This document shows positions 1 to 8,154 of a DNA stretch of 15,679 nucleotides, in pieces. Within the stretch, counting starts at the first letter, position 1. Each line of letters opens with the position of its first letter. Both the position numbers and the translations under genes were made by a program. This DNA comes from CAYRPN01 sp964426135 (GTDB lineage Bacteria; Planctomycetota; Phycisphaerae; Phycisphaerales; Phycisphaeraceae): the NCBI GenBank assembly GCA_964426135.1, contig CAYRPN010000133.1, positions 1 through 15,679 of the forward strand, in the 5' to 3' direction. The notes below the pieces were generated by a model that was given only the letters and a program-made list of their open reading frames with translations, was not told the DNA's origin and did not search any database.

Positions 1-6
1 AAAAAC

Positions 7-24
7 AAGAGCGGAATCGCTCTT
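7..24. terminator. Hairpin, possible terminator of an upstream gene
   Basis: A perfect 7-bp stem (AAGAGCG, 7-13, and CGCTCTT, 18-24) closes on a GAAT loop. Five A lie just outside the left arm (1-5), so the U-tract is good only when read on the - strand; on the + strand the stem is followed by just one extra T. No gene in the window reads into it on the - strand. It may end a + strand gene to the left of the window or act in both directions. Confidence 0.4.
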
Positions 25-50
25 TGGTCAATCGTTAACCGGACACTACT

Positions 51-92
51 GATTTCAGATTTGAAATTTCAGATGTCAGATTTGAGATTTGC
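51..92. repeat. Heptamer array, consensus GATTTSA, six units
   Basis: Six back-to-back 7-base units: gatttca, gatttga, aatttca, gatgtca, gatttga, gatttgc. The array is AT-rich, unlike its surroundings, and ends nine bases before the crcB start codon, so it occupies the whole upstream and leader region of that gene. No Shine-Dalgarno sequence lies between the array and the start. It belongs to the same period-7 class as the arrays at 561, 9603, 13235, 13937, 14087 and 14944, with a different consensus. Confidence 0.85.
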
Positions 93-101
93 AGTCTCCG
101 C

Positions 102-497
102 ATGGTCAACCTTCTCTTCATCATGCTCGGCGGGGCGCTGGGCAGCGGGCTGCGATATCTCACGCAAACCGCTTTCGCACGCTGGTGCGGCGGCGGATTT
201 CCGTATGGCATCCTGTTCGTGAATGTGCTGGGCTGCCTGCTCATCGGCGCGCTGGGGTATCTCTTCACCAGTCCCGCGCCGGACGCCGCCGCGGCACAGG
301 TGCGCGAGACCTGGCGGCTCGCCCTGATCGTCGGCGTGCTGGGCGGGTTCACCACGTTCTCCAGCTTCGGGTACGACACGCTCAAGCTCTGGCTCGATCA
401 GCACTACGCCAAGGCGATCGCCAACGTGGCGCTGAGCAATGTGCTGGGTCTGCTGGCCGTGTGGGCCGGCTACAGCGCGGCACAGCGATGGAGTTGA
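102..497 (+). CDS. crcB: Fluoride ion channel CrcB/FluC
   Basis: A 131-residue integral membrane protein of the CrcB/Fluc family, which exports cytoplasmic fluoride as an antiparallel dimer. It shows the family landmarks in order: GGALGSGLRY near residues 10-19 with the conserved Arg18, the second membrane segment with Asn41 (VNVLGCLLIG), and the GGFTTFSSF segment at residues 81-89, whose Thr and Ser residues belong to the central sodium site and whose Phe residues line the fluoride path. Four hydrophobic segments are visible and the length is normal. The ATG was chosen because the family typically begins just before the GGxLG motif. There is no recognisable Shine-Dalgarno sequence; the heptamer array at 51-92 ends nine bases upstream. 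I saw no fluoride riboswitch. The next gene, hpnH, lies 138 bases downstream and appears functionally unrelated. Confidence 0.93.
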   Translation: MVNLLFIMLGGALGSGLRYLTQTAFARWCGGGFPYGILFVNVLGCLLIGALGYLFTSPAPDAAAAQVRETWRLALIVGVLGGFTTFSSFGYDTLKLWLDQHYAKAIANVALSNVLGLLAVWAGYSAAQRWS

Positions 498-560
498 CGA
501 GCCGGCCGCCGCCGAGCCTTTGGCCCGCCGCAAAACGTTCCGCACCTCGACGCGCAAACC

Positions 561-587
561 GAATCCCAGATCCCGAATCCCGTTCCC
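561..587. repeat. Heptamer array, consensus GAATCCC, four units
   Basis: Units are gaatccc, agatccc, gaatccc and a six-base gttccc, lying in the 138-base spacer between crcB and hpnH. It is short and could be chance alone, but the exact 7-base phase matches the longer arrays elsewhere in the window. Confidence 0.6.
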
Positions 588-635
588 TTTGCCTCGCGCT
601 TGCCCCACCCTGACCTTCGACTACGATACTTCCCT

Positions 636-1751
636 ATGGGCGTACCGATCTCGCAGATGTGGACTGTTGCCAGCTACGTGATTTCGCAGAAGCTGCGAAG
701 GCGCAAGCGCTATCCCCTCGTGCTCATGCTCGAGCCGCTCTTCCGCTGCAACCTCGCCTGTGCCGGCTGCGGCAAGATCCAGTATCCCGCCCACGTGCTC
801 AAGCGGCACCTGACGGTCGAGCAATGCCTCAAAGCCGTTGACGAGTGCGGCGCACCGATGGTCTCCATCCCCGGCGGTGAGCCGTTGATGTACCCGCACA
901 TCGACGAACTCGTGCGCGAGCTGGTCAAGCGGAAAAAATACATCTACCTCTGCACCAACGCTCTGCTGCTCAGCGAGAAGATCGATCTCTTCACGCCTTC
1001 GAAATATCTCACCTTCAGCGTACACATGGATGGCACGGAGGAGCACCACGACTTCGCCGTGTGCCGTGAGGGCACGTACAAGGTCGCCGCCACGGCGATC
1101 CGTGAAGCGGTCACGCGCGGCTTCCGCGTCACCACCAACACCACGCTCTTCCACGGGGCCGACCCTGTCGCTGTCCGGCAGTTCTTCGATGAAATGATGG
1201 CCCTGGGCGTCGAAGGCATGATGGTCAGCCCCGGCTACGCCTACCCCAAAGCGCCCGACCAGAAATCCTTCATGCGCGAACGCAAAGGCACGCAGGACTT
1301 TTTCGAGACGATCCTGTCCAACCGCAAGGGCAAGTGGCACTTCAACCAGTCGCCGCTGTTTCTCGAATACCTCATGGGCAAGCGCGAGTACGAATGCACG
1401 CCCTGGGGCATGCCGACGTACAACCTCTTCGGCTGGCAGAAACCGTGCTACCTGATGCAGGACGGCTACGCGGATTCGTTCGAGGAACTGATGACCGAGA
1501 CGAAGTGGGAGAACTACGGCCGCGCCAGCGGCAACCCCGGCTGCCAGCAGTGCATGGTGCACTCGGGCTACGAAGCCAGCGCGGTGAACCACACCTTCTC
1601 CAGCTTCGGTGGCATCTGGGGCAACATCAAGGCGATCCTCTTCAACAAATACGCCAACCCCGGCGCGGCTTCACGCCTCGAGGCGATGGAAGAAGCCAAG
1701 AGCGGCAAGCGCGAGGTCGCGCTGCCCGTGCTGTCGGGCAGCGCGGCGTGA
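636..1751 (+). CDS. hpnH: Adenosyl-hopene transferase HpnH (radical SAM)
   Basis: A 371-residue radical SAM enzyme of the HpnH family. HpnH joins the 5'-deoxyadenosyl group of SAM to diploptene, giving adenosylhopane, the first step in making side-chain-extended hopanoids. The cluster motif C38-x3-C42-x2-C45 (CNLACAGC) is intact, followed by the GGEP SAM-binding motif at residues 80-83. The C-terminal third carries the cysteine-rich part typical of the family (ECTPWG, KPCYLM, GCQQCMVHSGYE). I start at ATG 636 because MGVPISQM matches the usual family N-terminus; an in-frame TTG at 600 would add 12 residues of non-family sequence. No clear ribosome-binding site precedes 636. No squalene-hopene cyclase or other hpn gene is in the window, so the rest of the pathway must be elsewhere. 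The GH35-like gene follows 78 bases later on the same strand. Confidence 0.92.
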   Translation: MGVPISQMWTVASYVISQKLRRRKRYPLVLMLEPLFRCNLACAGCGKIQYPAHVLKRHLTVEQCLKAVDECGAPMVSIPGGEPLMYPHIDELVRELVKRKKYIYLCTNALLLSEKIDLFTPSKYLTFSVHMDGTEEHHDFAVCREGTYKVAATAIREAVTRGFRVTTNTTLFHGADPVAVRQFFDEMMALGVEGMMVSPGYAYPKAPDQKSFMRERKGTQDFFETILSNRKGKWHFNQSPLFLEYLMGKREYECTPWGMPTYNLFGWQKPCYLMQDGYADSFEELMTETKWENYGRASGNPGCQQCMVHSGYEASAVNHTFSSFGGIWGNIKAILFNKYANPGAASRLEAMEEAKSGKREVALPVLSGSAA

Positions 1752-1829
1752 GGCCTGCGTCTTTGCGTTCCGTCGCCACGGCGTTTATGTTGGTTCCATC
1801 TCTTCGGGGAACCCTGCTGCGGAGGCCGC

Positions 1830-4481
1830 ATGTCGAGCTTGTCGTTTGACGCCCAGAGCCTTGTGATCGACGGGCGGCGAACGTGGCTGGTCTGCGGCGG
1901 CATCGACTACGCCTCGCTTCCTCGCGATCTCTGGCGGGCCCGCCTGCGCGACGCGAAGCACGCCGGGCTCAACTGCGTCGCCACCCGTGTGTTCTGGAAC
2001 GCCCATGAGCCGGCGCCGGGGCGATACCGCTTCGACGACAACCTGGACCTGCGCCATTTTGTTGAACTCGCCGGCCGCGAGGGGCTTTACTGCATGCTGC
2101 GCGTCGGCCCTTACGTGGGCGATGCAGCCGACCTCGGCGGGCTGCCCGCGTGGCTGCACAATGTCCCCGGCATCCGGCTGCGGCAGAGCCACCCGCGCTT
2201 TCTCGAAGCCTGCGCCCGCTGGTTCAAGGCCATGATGGAACAGGTGGCGGACTTGCAGGTCACCGACGCCGCGCCGCCCTCGCCGACTAACGTGCATCCC
2301 ATCGTGCTAATGCAGGTCGAGCATGCGTGGCGCTGTCACCACCCTTCCGAGGCGCAGGCTTATCTCGGCGAACTGATGCGCTACCTGCGCGAGGAGGAAT
2401 GCCAGGTCCCGCTGATCGAAACCAACGAGTGCTGGCAGCAGGTGGATGGCTTGTTCTCCACGTGGACCGGGGCGCGGGATCTGGCGACGCACATGCGGCA
2501 GTTCCGCGCGGTGCAGCAGGAGCCGCCGGCGCAGCGGTTTCCACTTCTCGTCAGCGCGTACGACGTGACCGTCGCCCCGGATGCCGACCGAGGCGAGACG
2601 AACGTCGATCGCGCTCACCTTGTCCGCCTGGCGCAGGCGATGGCGGCTGGAGCGCAGATCAGCATCGAGCCGTTCGTCGATAGCGCGACGCCCGGCGCGC
2701 TCGCCGGCGCGGCGCCGCTGAGCGCGACCGGTCAGCGCCATGCGGGCTACGCGGGCATCCGACGGATCGCGACGTTTGCGTCGCACTTCGGCCACGTCCT
2801 GGCGGGCCTCGATCCCGCCGCCGCGCGGGCCGTGGCCGCTCTCGACAGTCCGCGCGGTGTCGGCGTCGTGCATCATCGCGGCAGCCAGGGCGATGTCGTC
2901 TTCCTCTTCCGCGGCACGCACGAAACCGCCCGGCAGACCGATATCGTTCTGCCCGACGGCCGCACGGTGACCGTGCCTCTTGGCGATGAGCCGGTCACCT
3001 GGCTGCTGATGAATGTGAACCTCGCGGGCAGCGCGCAACTGGATTACACGAACCTGCGGCCGTGGGCCGCGCTCGGCCGCCTGCTCGTGCTCGATGGTCC
3101 CGCCGGCGCCGCGGGCGTGGTCTGCCTCGACCATGCCGAGGTGAACGTCACGGTGCCCACCGGACCGTTGCCGCTGGTGGTGGACGTGGACGATGTGACA
3201 GTCGTCGTGCTCAGCACGGAGCAGGCCGACGCGTCGTGGCTGAGCGCGGCCGGACTCGTCGTAGGCGCGAGCGGACTCGACGCGAACGACCAGCCGATGG
3301 CGCATCCGAAATTCAAACAAGCCACGCTGATTCGCGGCAACGGCGAAGCGACCACGCTGAAGTTCGCGGCACCCGTGAAGCGTCAGCCTCCGCCGCGACT
3401 GGGGCGATGGCAGATGGCGCCCCAGCGCACGCTGATCGACGGCACCAGCGCCGCGTTCGAGCCCAGCGCCGGACCGGCGAGCCTCGAATCGTTCTCACCG
3501 GAGCCGTGCGGGTGGTGCCGACTGCGCTTGAAATCCAAGCCGGCGGGCCTGCTGATGGCGCCCGCCTGGCGCGGAAGGATTCAGCTCTTCAGCGGCGGTC
3601 GCCGGGCAGCCGTACTCGATGGCGGCGGCGACGCGCCCTTCACGCTGCGAGCGTCGCGCGAACTGGTGGCGTTCGCAAGCGGCAGCCGGCGCGCCTGCAA
3701 TGGCTGGAGCGGCAACGACGTCATGGGGCTGGCAGGCCCGCTCTATTCCGTGAAGCGTTGCCCGCTCAACCCGGCGCGCGTGCTGCGCGACCAGCCCGCG
3801 CCGGACCCGACCGAACTGACGAAGTTCCTGACGGACTATTCATTCGCGGATCGCCAGACCTGCGATGCGATGCTCTGGCAGGTGCGCGCCGGTCGCGGCG
3901 GGCTGATCGTGGAACTGAACGGGCTGCCCGTGCGCGCCATGCTGCTTGCGCGGGGCAAACCCGTGGGGCTTTACGATCCTGTGCATTCGAACGGACGCGC
4001 CGTGTTCACGTTGCCGATGGGCCAGTCCGTGCGCGCCGGCAGCAATGAGATTCGCCTGGCGCTGTTTGAGAAACTCGACAAGGCGTTCGATCCGCGCAAG
4101 TTCATTCGCGTACACGCCATCACCGCGAACCTGACGGAGAAGGCGGAGTGGTCGCTGGCGCCGTGGACGATGCCCGCCGGCGAAAGCTTCAAGCTCCATC
4201 GCGGCGGCGGGACAACCGAGCCCACGTGGTATCGCACCACGTTTTCATTGCCTGATTCGTCGGGCCTCCTCGCGCTGGAACTGGCGGGGCTTTCGCGCGG
4301 GCGAGTGTTTCTCAATGGTCACCACGCCGGCGACTATGAGGCATCGCCATCCCGCGCTGCTTCCGCGCCGCGCGTTCTGTTGCCGGCATCGTGGCTGCGG
4401 CGCGACGCCGAGAATGAACTGATGATCTTCGACGAACAAGGCGCAGCCGCGGCGAAGTGCCGGCTGACGTTCCTCCCATGA
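1830..4481 (+). CDS. GH35 beta-galactosidase-like protein lacking both catalytic glutamates
   Basis: An 883-residue protein with the GH35 fold signature: LW.ARLRDAKHAGLN (residues 34-48), VFWNAHEP (54-61), LRVGPYV (90-96), LGGLPAWL (102-109) and a beta-8 segment near ISIEPF (277-282). The C-terminus resembles the family's galactose-binding jelly-roll domain (WYRTTFSLPD, then RVFLNGHHAGDY, then VLLPASWL). The acid/base motif Q-x-E-N-E-Y reads Q162-V-E-H-A166-W, and the nucleophile motif S-E-[FY] reads S242-A243-Y. By motif alignment both catalytic Glu are Ala. No signal peptide is evident, so it is probably cytoplasmic. A GGAGG at 1821-1825 supports the start. Its stop overlaps the start of the nucleotidase gene in ATGA, implying translational coupling. 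It is probably a carbohydrate-binding pseudoenzyme or an enzyme with relocated catalysis; true beta-galactosidase activity is unlikely. Confidence 0.8.
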   Translation: MSSLSFDAQSLVIDGRRTWLVCGGIDYASLPRDLWRARLRDAKHAGLNCVATRVFWNAHEPAPGRYRFDDNLDLRHFVELAGREGLYCMLRVGPYVGDAADLGGLPAWLHNVPGIRLRQSHPRFLEACARWFKAMMEQVADLQVTDAAPPSPTNVHPIVLMQVEHAWRCHHPSEAQAYLGELMRYLREEECQVPLIETNECWQQVDGLFSTWTGARDLATHMRQFRAVQQEPPAQRFPLLVSAYDVTVAPDADRGETNVDRAHLVRLAQAMAAGAQISIEPFVDSATPGALAGAAPLSATGQRHAGYAGIRRIATFASHFGHVLAGLDPAAARAVAALDSPRGVGVVHHRGSQGDVVFLFRGTHETARQTDIVLPDGRTVTVPLGDEPVTWLLMNVNLAGSAQLDYTNLRPWAALGRLLVLDGPAGAAGVVCLDHAEVNVTVPTGPLPLVVDVDDVTVVVLSTEQADASWLSAAGLVVGASGLDANDQPMAHPKFKQATLIRGNGEATTLKFAAPVKRQPPPRLGRWQMAPQRTLIDGTSAAFEPSAGPASLESFSPEPCGWCRLRLKSKPAGLLMAPAWRGRIQLFSGGRRAAVLDGGGDAPFTLRASRELVAFASGSRRACNGWSGNDVMGLAGPLYSVKRCPLNPARVLRDQPAPDPTELTKFLTDYSFADRQTCDAMLWQVRAGRGGLIVELNGLPVRAMLLARGKPVGLYDPVHSNGRAVFTLPMGQSVRAGSNEIRLALFEKLDKAFDPRKFIRVHAITANLTEKAEWSLAPWTMPAGESFKLHRGGGTTEPTWYRTTFSLPDSSGLLALELAGLSRGRVFLNGHHAGDYEASPSRAASAPRVLLPASWLRRDAENELMIFDEQGAAAAKCRLTFLP

Positions 4482-5488
4482 ATACCGACTACGCCCAGGA
4501 ACTTCTGATCGCGCTGCGGGCGGCGCGGCTGGCCGCCCAGGTCTGCGCGCGGGTGCAGGCCACGCTGGTGACGGCCGACGCGCTGGAGAAAAAGGATCGC
4601 AGCCCTGTCACCGTCGCGGATTTCGCCGCGCAGGCGGTCGTGTGTTCGCTGCTGGCCGAGCACTTTCCCACTGATGCGGTGGTCGGCGAAGAAGGCGCGG
4701 CCGAGCTGCGCCAGCCGACGGAAAATGCGGCCATCCCCCGCGCGGTCGTGGACCAGGTCCGCCGCGCGCTGGATCGCGATGTCAGCGCGGCACAGGTTTT
4801 CGATTGGATCGATCGCGGCGCGGGCGATGGCTCCACGCGGCGATACTGGACGCTCGACCCGGTCGATGGCACCAAGGGATTCCTCCGCCGCCAGCAGTAC
4901 GCGGTGGCGCTGGCGCTCATCGAAGACCACGAGGTGAAGCTGGGTGTGCTGGCGTGCCCGAATCTTGCCACGGAAACGGGCGTCGGGGTCATCGCGGCGG
5001 CGGTGCGAGGGCAAGGCGCGCGGCTGCTGATCGATGGGCTGATTTCACCGGATTCGCACTTAGACTTTGCATCCGCAGCGCGCCTTCGCGTCAGTGCGGT
5101 CGCCGATCCAGCCGCGGCGCGGTTCTGTGAGTCCGTCGATTCCGGCCACAGCGACCAGGCCGCCGCCGAAGCGATCGCCCGTCGCCTGGGCATCGCGCAG
5201 CCCGCGCTGCGGATGGACAGCCAGGTGAAGTACGCAGCGGTGGCGCGCGGCGACGCGCAGATTTACCTGCGCCTGCCGGCACAGCAGGGCTACGAAGAGA
5301 AAGTGTGGGACCACGCCGCCGGTTCGATCGTGGTGCAGGAGGCCGGCGGCATCGTCACGGACATTGCGGGCAAGCCGCTGGATTTTTCGCGCGGCCGAAC
5401 CCTGGCGAACAATCGCGGCATCGTCGCCAGCAACGTCGCGTTTCACCGCCAGGTCCTGGACGCGGTCGCCGCCGCCACATCCCGTTAG
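4478..5488 (+). CDS. 3'(2'),5'-bisphosphate nucleotidase, SAL1/HAL2 type
   Basis: A 336-residue member of the lithium-sensitive inositol monophosphatase superfamily, closest by motif to HAL2/SAL1-type enzymes. These remove the 3'-phosphate from PAP (3'-phosphoadenosine 5'-phosphate), the by-product of sulfotransferases and PAPS reduction. Metal-binding motifs are all present: KKDRSPVTVADF with D48, GEEG with E71/E72, LDPVDGTKGF with D127 and D130, and WDHAAG at 277-282 with D278. The stretch QYAVALALIEDHEVKLGVLACPN is very SAL1-like. I choose ATG 4478 because it overlaps the preceding stop as ATGA; an upstream GTG at 4457 would lie inside the GH35-like gene. The coupling suggests co-translation with the GH35-like protein. 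Other substrates, such as inositol phosphates, are possible but less likely. Confidence 0.88.
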   Translation: MNTDYAQELLIALRAARLAAQVCARVQATLVTADALEKKDRSPVTVADFAAQAVVCSLLAEHFPTDAVVGEEGAAELRQPTENAAIPRAVVDQVRRALDRDVSAAQVFDWIDRGAGDGSTRRYWTLDPVDGTKGFLRRQQYAVALALIEDHEVKLGVLACPNLATETGVGVIAAAVRGQGARLLIDGLISPDSHLDFASAARLRVSAVADPAAARFCESVDSGHSDQAAAEAIARRLGIAQPALRMDSQVKYAAVARGDAQIYLRLPAQQGYEEKVWDHAAGSIVVQEAGGIVTDIAGKPLDFSRGRTLANNRGIVASNVAFHRQVLDAVAAATSR

Positions 5489-5732
5489 ACCGGCCCAGCG
5501 GTGAACCCGGGCGATATCCGAGTCGCTTCGCAAGCGCCCGGCGAATCGGCAAATCGTCACCTAACGCGCCCCTGCGACAATCTGACTCCACCTGGCCGTG
5601 AAACCCGCGGCCTATCCTTCGCTCTAACCTGATAGGCGACGGTGTGTCGTGAAGCGCCATGCCGCCTTCGCGTCATCGGCAACGCCAAGCGCTACGGCGC
5701 TGCAAACTCATGATCGGAAACAAGGAGGCTCA

Positions 5733-6824
5733 ATGAAACGTTTAACTCACATCCTGACCGGCGGGGCCATGGCGGCGTGTCTGCTGGCGTCCATCGCATT
5801 CGCTGAAACCGCGCCGCTGGCGGTGAACAAGCCCGTGGATGTCATCAAGGGGGCCGTGCCGCAGATTGACGATGCGGTGATCGGCGCGTTCAAGCCCGGC
5901 CTGCCCGAGGTGATGCAAGCCGAGGACAACGCATTGACGAAGGAGAAGATCGATCTGGGCCGGATGCTCTATTACGAGAACCGCCTTTCCCGCAGCCAGA
6001 AGATTTCGTGCAACACCTGCCACCTGCTCGACAAGTACGGCGTCGACGGGACGCCCACCAGCACGGGGCACAAGAACCAGAAGGGCGGCCGCAACGCGCC
6101 GACCGTGTACAACGCCGCGGGCCATGCGGCGCAGTTCTGGGATGGCCGCGCGCCCACCGTGGAGGAGCAGGCCAAGGGACCGGTGCTTAACCCGATTGAG
6201 ATGGCGATGGGTTCGAAGGAGGAAGTGATCGCGGTGCTCGGCTCGATGCCCGGGTATGTCGAGGCTTTCAAGAAGGCGTTCCCCGGCGAGAAGGATCCGC
6301 TCACCTACGACAACTTCGGCAAGGCCGTGGGCGCGTTTGAACGCAAACTCGTCACGCCGTCGCGGTTCGACAAGTTCATTCACGGCGACAAGACCGCACT
6401 CAGTGTTGAGGAAATCAAGGGCCTGCAGACGTTCGTCAGCACAGGCTGCATTGCGTGTCACAGCGGCCCGTACGTCGGCGGCAAGATGTTCCAGAAGGTC
6501 GGCCTGGCGAAGCCTTGGCCCGGTGTGAAAGACCTGGGCCGGTACGAAGTCACCAAGGGCGAAGGCGACAAGCACGTGTTCAAGGTGCCAAGCCTTCGCA
6601 ATATCGCCAAGACCGGGCCTTACCTGCACGACGGCTCCATCGAGAAACTTGATGAGCAGGTGCGCCTGATGGCTCGGCATCAGCTTGCCAAGGAGTTGAC
6701 TGATGACGAGGTGAAGTCGATCGTGACTTTCCTCGGCGCGCTGACGGGCGAGATTCCGACGGACTACATCAAGCCGCCAAAACTGCCCGAGAGCGGGCCA
6801 ACAACACCGGCGCCGGCGGAGTAA
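5733..6824 (+). CDS. Di-heme cytochrome c peroxidase (CcpA/MauG family)
   Basis: A 363-residue secreted protein. A signal peptide of about 24 residues (basic start, hydrophobic core, then SIAFA before ETAP) sends it to the periplasm. Two heme c attachment motifs are present, C93-NT-C96-H97 and C239-IA-C242-H243, with the linking features of bacterial cytochrome c peroxidases: GGRNAPTVYN, FWDGRAPTVEEQAKGP with the conserved Glu, and KVPSLRNIAKTGPYLHDGS. Met313 (RLMARHQL) is in the place of the usual axial ligand of the high-potential heme. The family reduces hydrogen peroxide with electrons from small c-type cytochromes; MauG-like oxidation cannot be excluded. An AAGGAGG at 5722-5728 fixes the start and excludes an upstream in-frame start at 5649. 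The 244-base gap from the nucleotidase suggests its own promoter, though none is obvious. It ends at a strong bidirectional terminator. Confidence 0.93.
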   Translation: MKRLTHILTGGAMAACLLASIAFAETAPLAVNKPVDVIKGAVPQIDDAVIGAFKPGLPEVMQAEDNALTKEKIDLGRMLYYENRLSRSQKISCNTCHLLDKYGVDGTPTSTGHKNQKGGRNAPTVYNAAGHAAQFWDGRAPTVEEQAKGPVLNPIEMAMGSKEEVIAVLGSMPGYVEAFKKAFPGEKDPLTYDNFGKAVGAFERKLVTPSRFDKFIHGDKTALSVEEIKGLQTFVSTGCIACHSGPYVGGKMFQKVGLAKPWPGVKDLGRYEVTKGEGDKHVFKVPSLRNIAKTGPYLHDGSIEKLDEQVRLMARHQLAKELTDDEVKSIVTFLGALTGEIPTDYIKPPKLPESGPTTPAPAE

Positions 6825-6875
6825 GGGAAAAAAGGCTGGAGAGGAACTGGCGTCGACCTTCGGCGTCATCCAACA

Positions 6876-6903
6876 AAAAGCCCGCGCTTGCGCGCGGGCT
6901 TTT
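6876..6903. terminator. Bidirectional rho-independent terminator
   Basis: A perfect 12-bp stem (AAAAGCCCGCGC, 6876-6887, with GCGCGGGCTTTT, 6892-6903) on a TTGC loop. Because the stem begins with A's and ends with T's, it serves both convergent genes: the peroxidase on the + strand and the coiled-coil protein on the - strand. Confidence 0.93.
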
Positions 6904-6942
6904 GCTTTCGTTCCGCTGGATGGGGCTCGCGATCGGCTTCGG

Positions 6943-7998
6943 TCAATTGCTCGGGGGGCGAGGCGTCTGCAGGGCGTGAACCTCCGGCACTTTGGTGCGG
7001 ACGATCTTGCCGTTGAGCACGTTGTTCACCTGCGCCAGGTCGCTGGCGACCTGCTCGGGCGAAGGCGCGTAGCCGCCCGTAAGAATGCGGCGGTTGGCTT
7101 CCTGCACGGCCTGGGCACGCAGCACCGTGTCGATGTCCACGTCCGCGGCGACGGCGGCATCGACGGCGGCGGCGCGGCGGGTCATCGCCAGCGTGTCGCG
7201 CGTCGGGCCGCTGATCTGCGGGTTGGGAGAATTGCGAAGCTCGCGGGTTCGCCCCATGCCCATCTCGAAGCCCGCCGGCGGCATGCCGCCGCTGCCGAAG
7301 AGGGCGGTGGTGTCGTCGATATCCTGCCGCAACTGCTGGGCGAGAACCTGCACATCCGCGCTGGCGAGGACACGGGTCAGGCCGCGACGTGCGGCTGCCG
7401 CCGCCGCGCCTTCCGCCTCGATCCTGCCCATCTTGGTTTGCAGATAGTCTTTGACAACGGGTTGATTGAACAGGCCATCAAAATCCGCCGAGCGGGCACT
7501 GGTGAGCTGATCCCGCAGCACTTTCGGATCGCCACCGGCCAGCACGCCCTCGCGCAGGGGGCGCGGCGCGTAAGCGGCGCCGATGGCGCGGGACTCAGCG
7601 CCGATGCGGGCGAGGCGTTCATCCACGAGGCGTTCGTTGGCCCGCTGCCTCATCATCGCCTCCAGCGTGCGCTGGCGGTTCTGCTCGATGAGCACATCCA
7701 GCCAGCTCGGCGGGGCGGAGCCGGCGCGTGGATAAAGCTGCACGCCCTGATTCGGGTCGAACAGATTCAGGTGCTCGTAAGGGGTGCCGCCTTGCTGCGC
7801 GGCCGACGTGACGCGCTGCTGATGCGCCAAGGTCGCCTGCAGGCGCTGATTCTCCGCCTGCAGCGTCTGGACCGTCGTGCGCAACTCGTTCAGTTGAGCC
7901 TTCAGCTCACCGACCGGGTCGGCTTTCTCCTGAGCAGCGGCCTGACTCGTTCCCATTCCCAAGCACAACGTGGACACAACCAACGCCCGTCGCCACAT
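6943..7998 (-). CDS. Secreted coiled-coil protein of unknown function
   Basis: A 351-residue protein whose family I do not recognise. The N-terminus is a likely signal peptide (MWRRALVV, hydrophobic core, then SQAAAQ before EK). Residues of about 29-70 form a clear heptad coiled coil (LKAQLNELRTTVQTLQAE, then NQRLQATLAHQQ). The remainder is helical and alanine/arginine-rich, without cysteines or transmembrane segments. A second helical stretch rich in Q, R and E surrounds IEQNRQRTLEAMMRQRANER. The likely role is an envelope or periplasmic structural or scaffold protein, but this is only inference. I chose ATG 7998 because it starts the signal peptide; a TTG at 8031 would add 11 residues. No good Shine-Dalgarno precedes it. 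Its 3' end faces the shared terminator at 6876-6903. Confidence 0.75.
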   Translation of the reverse strand: MWRRALVVSTLCLGMGTSQAAAQEKADPVGELKAQLNELRTTVQTLQAENQRLQATLAHQQRVTSAAQQGGTPYEHLNLFDPNQGVQLYPRAGSAPPSWLDVLIEQNRQRTLEAMMRQRANERLVDERLARIGAESRAIGAAYAPRPLREGVLAGGDPKVLRDQLTSARSADFDGLFNQPVVKDYLQTKMGRIEAEGAAAAAARRGLTRVLASADVQVLAQQLRQDIDDTTALFGSGGMPPAGFEMGMGRTRELRNSPNPQISGPTRDTLAMTRRAAAVDAAVAADVDIDTVLRAQAVQEANRRILTGGYAPSPEQVASDLAQVNNVLNGKIVRTKVPEVHALQTPRPPSN

Positions 7999-8154
7999 AG
8001 GAAACCCTTTCGCTAAGCTGTGGTTCTGCAAATGCTTCGGACAACCCGGGCGGGATTTATCGGACGGGGAAAGTCTAACATGCGGCCCACCGGAACTGCA
8101 AGGAAAATGTGCGCAAAGTTTAGAAAAGTGGGGGCGGACACCGTGGATGGCGCG

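Noticed and set aside
1..101. Fluoride riboswitch upstream of crcB
   Set aside because: I looked for the GGCGAUGG-type start and the pseudoknotted CUGAU arrangement; neither is recognisable, and the leader is taken up by the heptamer array.
621..1592. Long open frames opposite hpnH and opposite the GH35-like and other GC-rich genes
   Set aside because: They lie antisense to clear genes, show no family motifs and arise from the third-position GC bias of the real frame.
5489..5732. Small gene in the spacer before the peroxidase
   Set aside because: Only a short upstream extension of the peroxidase frame is open; it lacks a ribosome-binding site, and the strong AAGGAGG at 5722 points to the start at 5733.
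6976..8016. A 346-codon + strand frame opposite the coiled-coil protein
   Set aside because: Composition is His/Arg/Gly-rich as in antisense shadows; the - strand frame has a signal peptide and a coiled coil.
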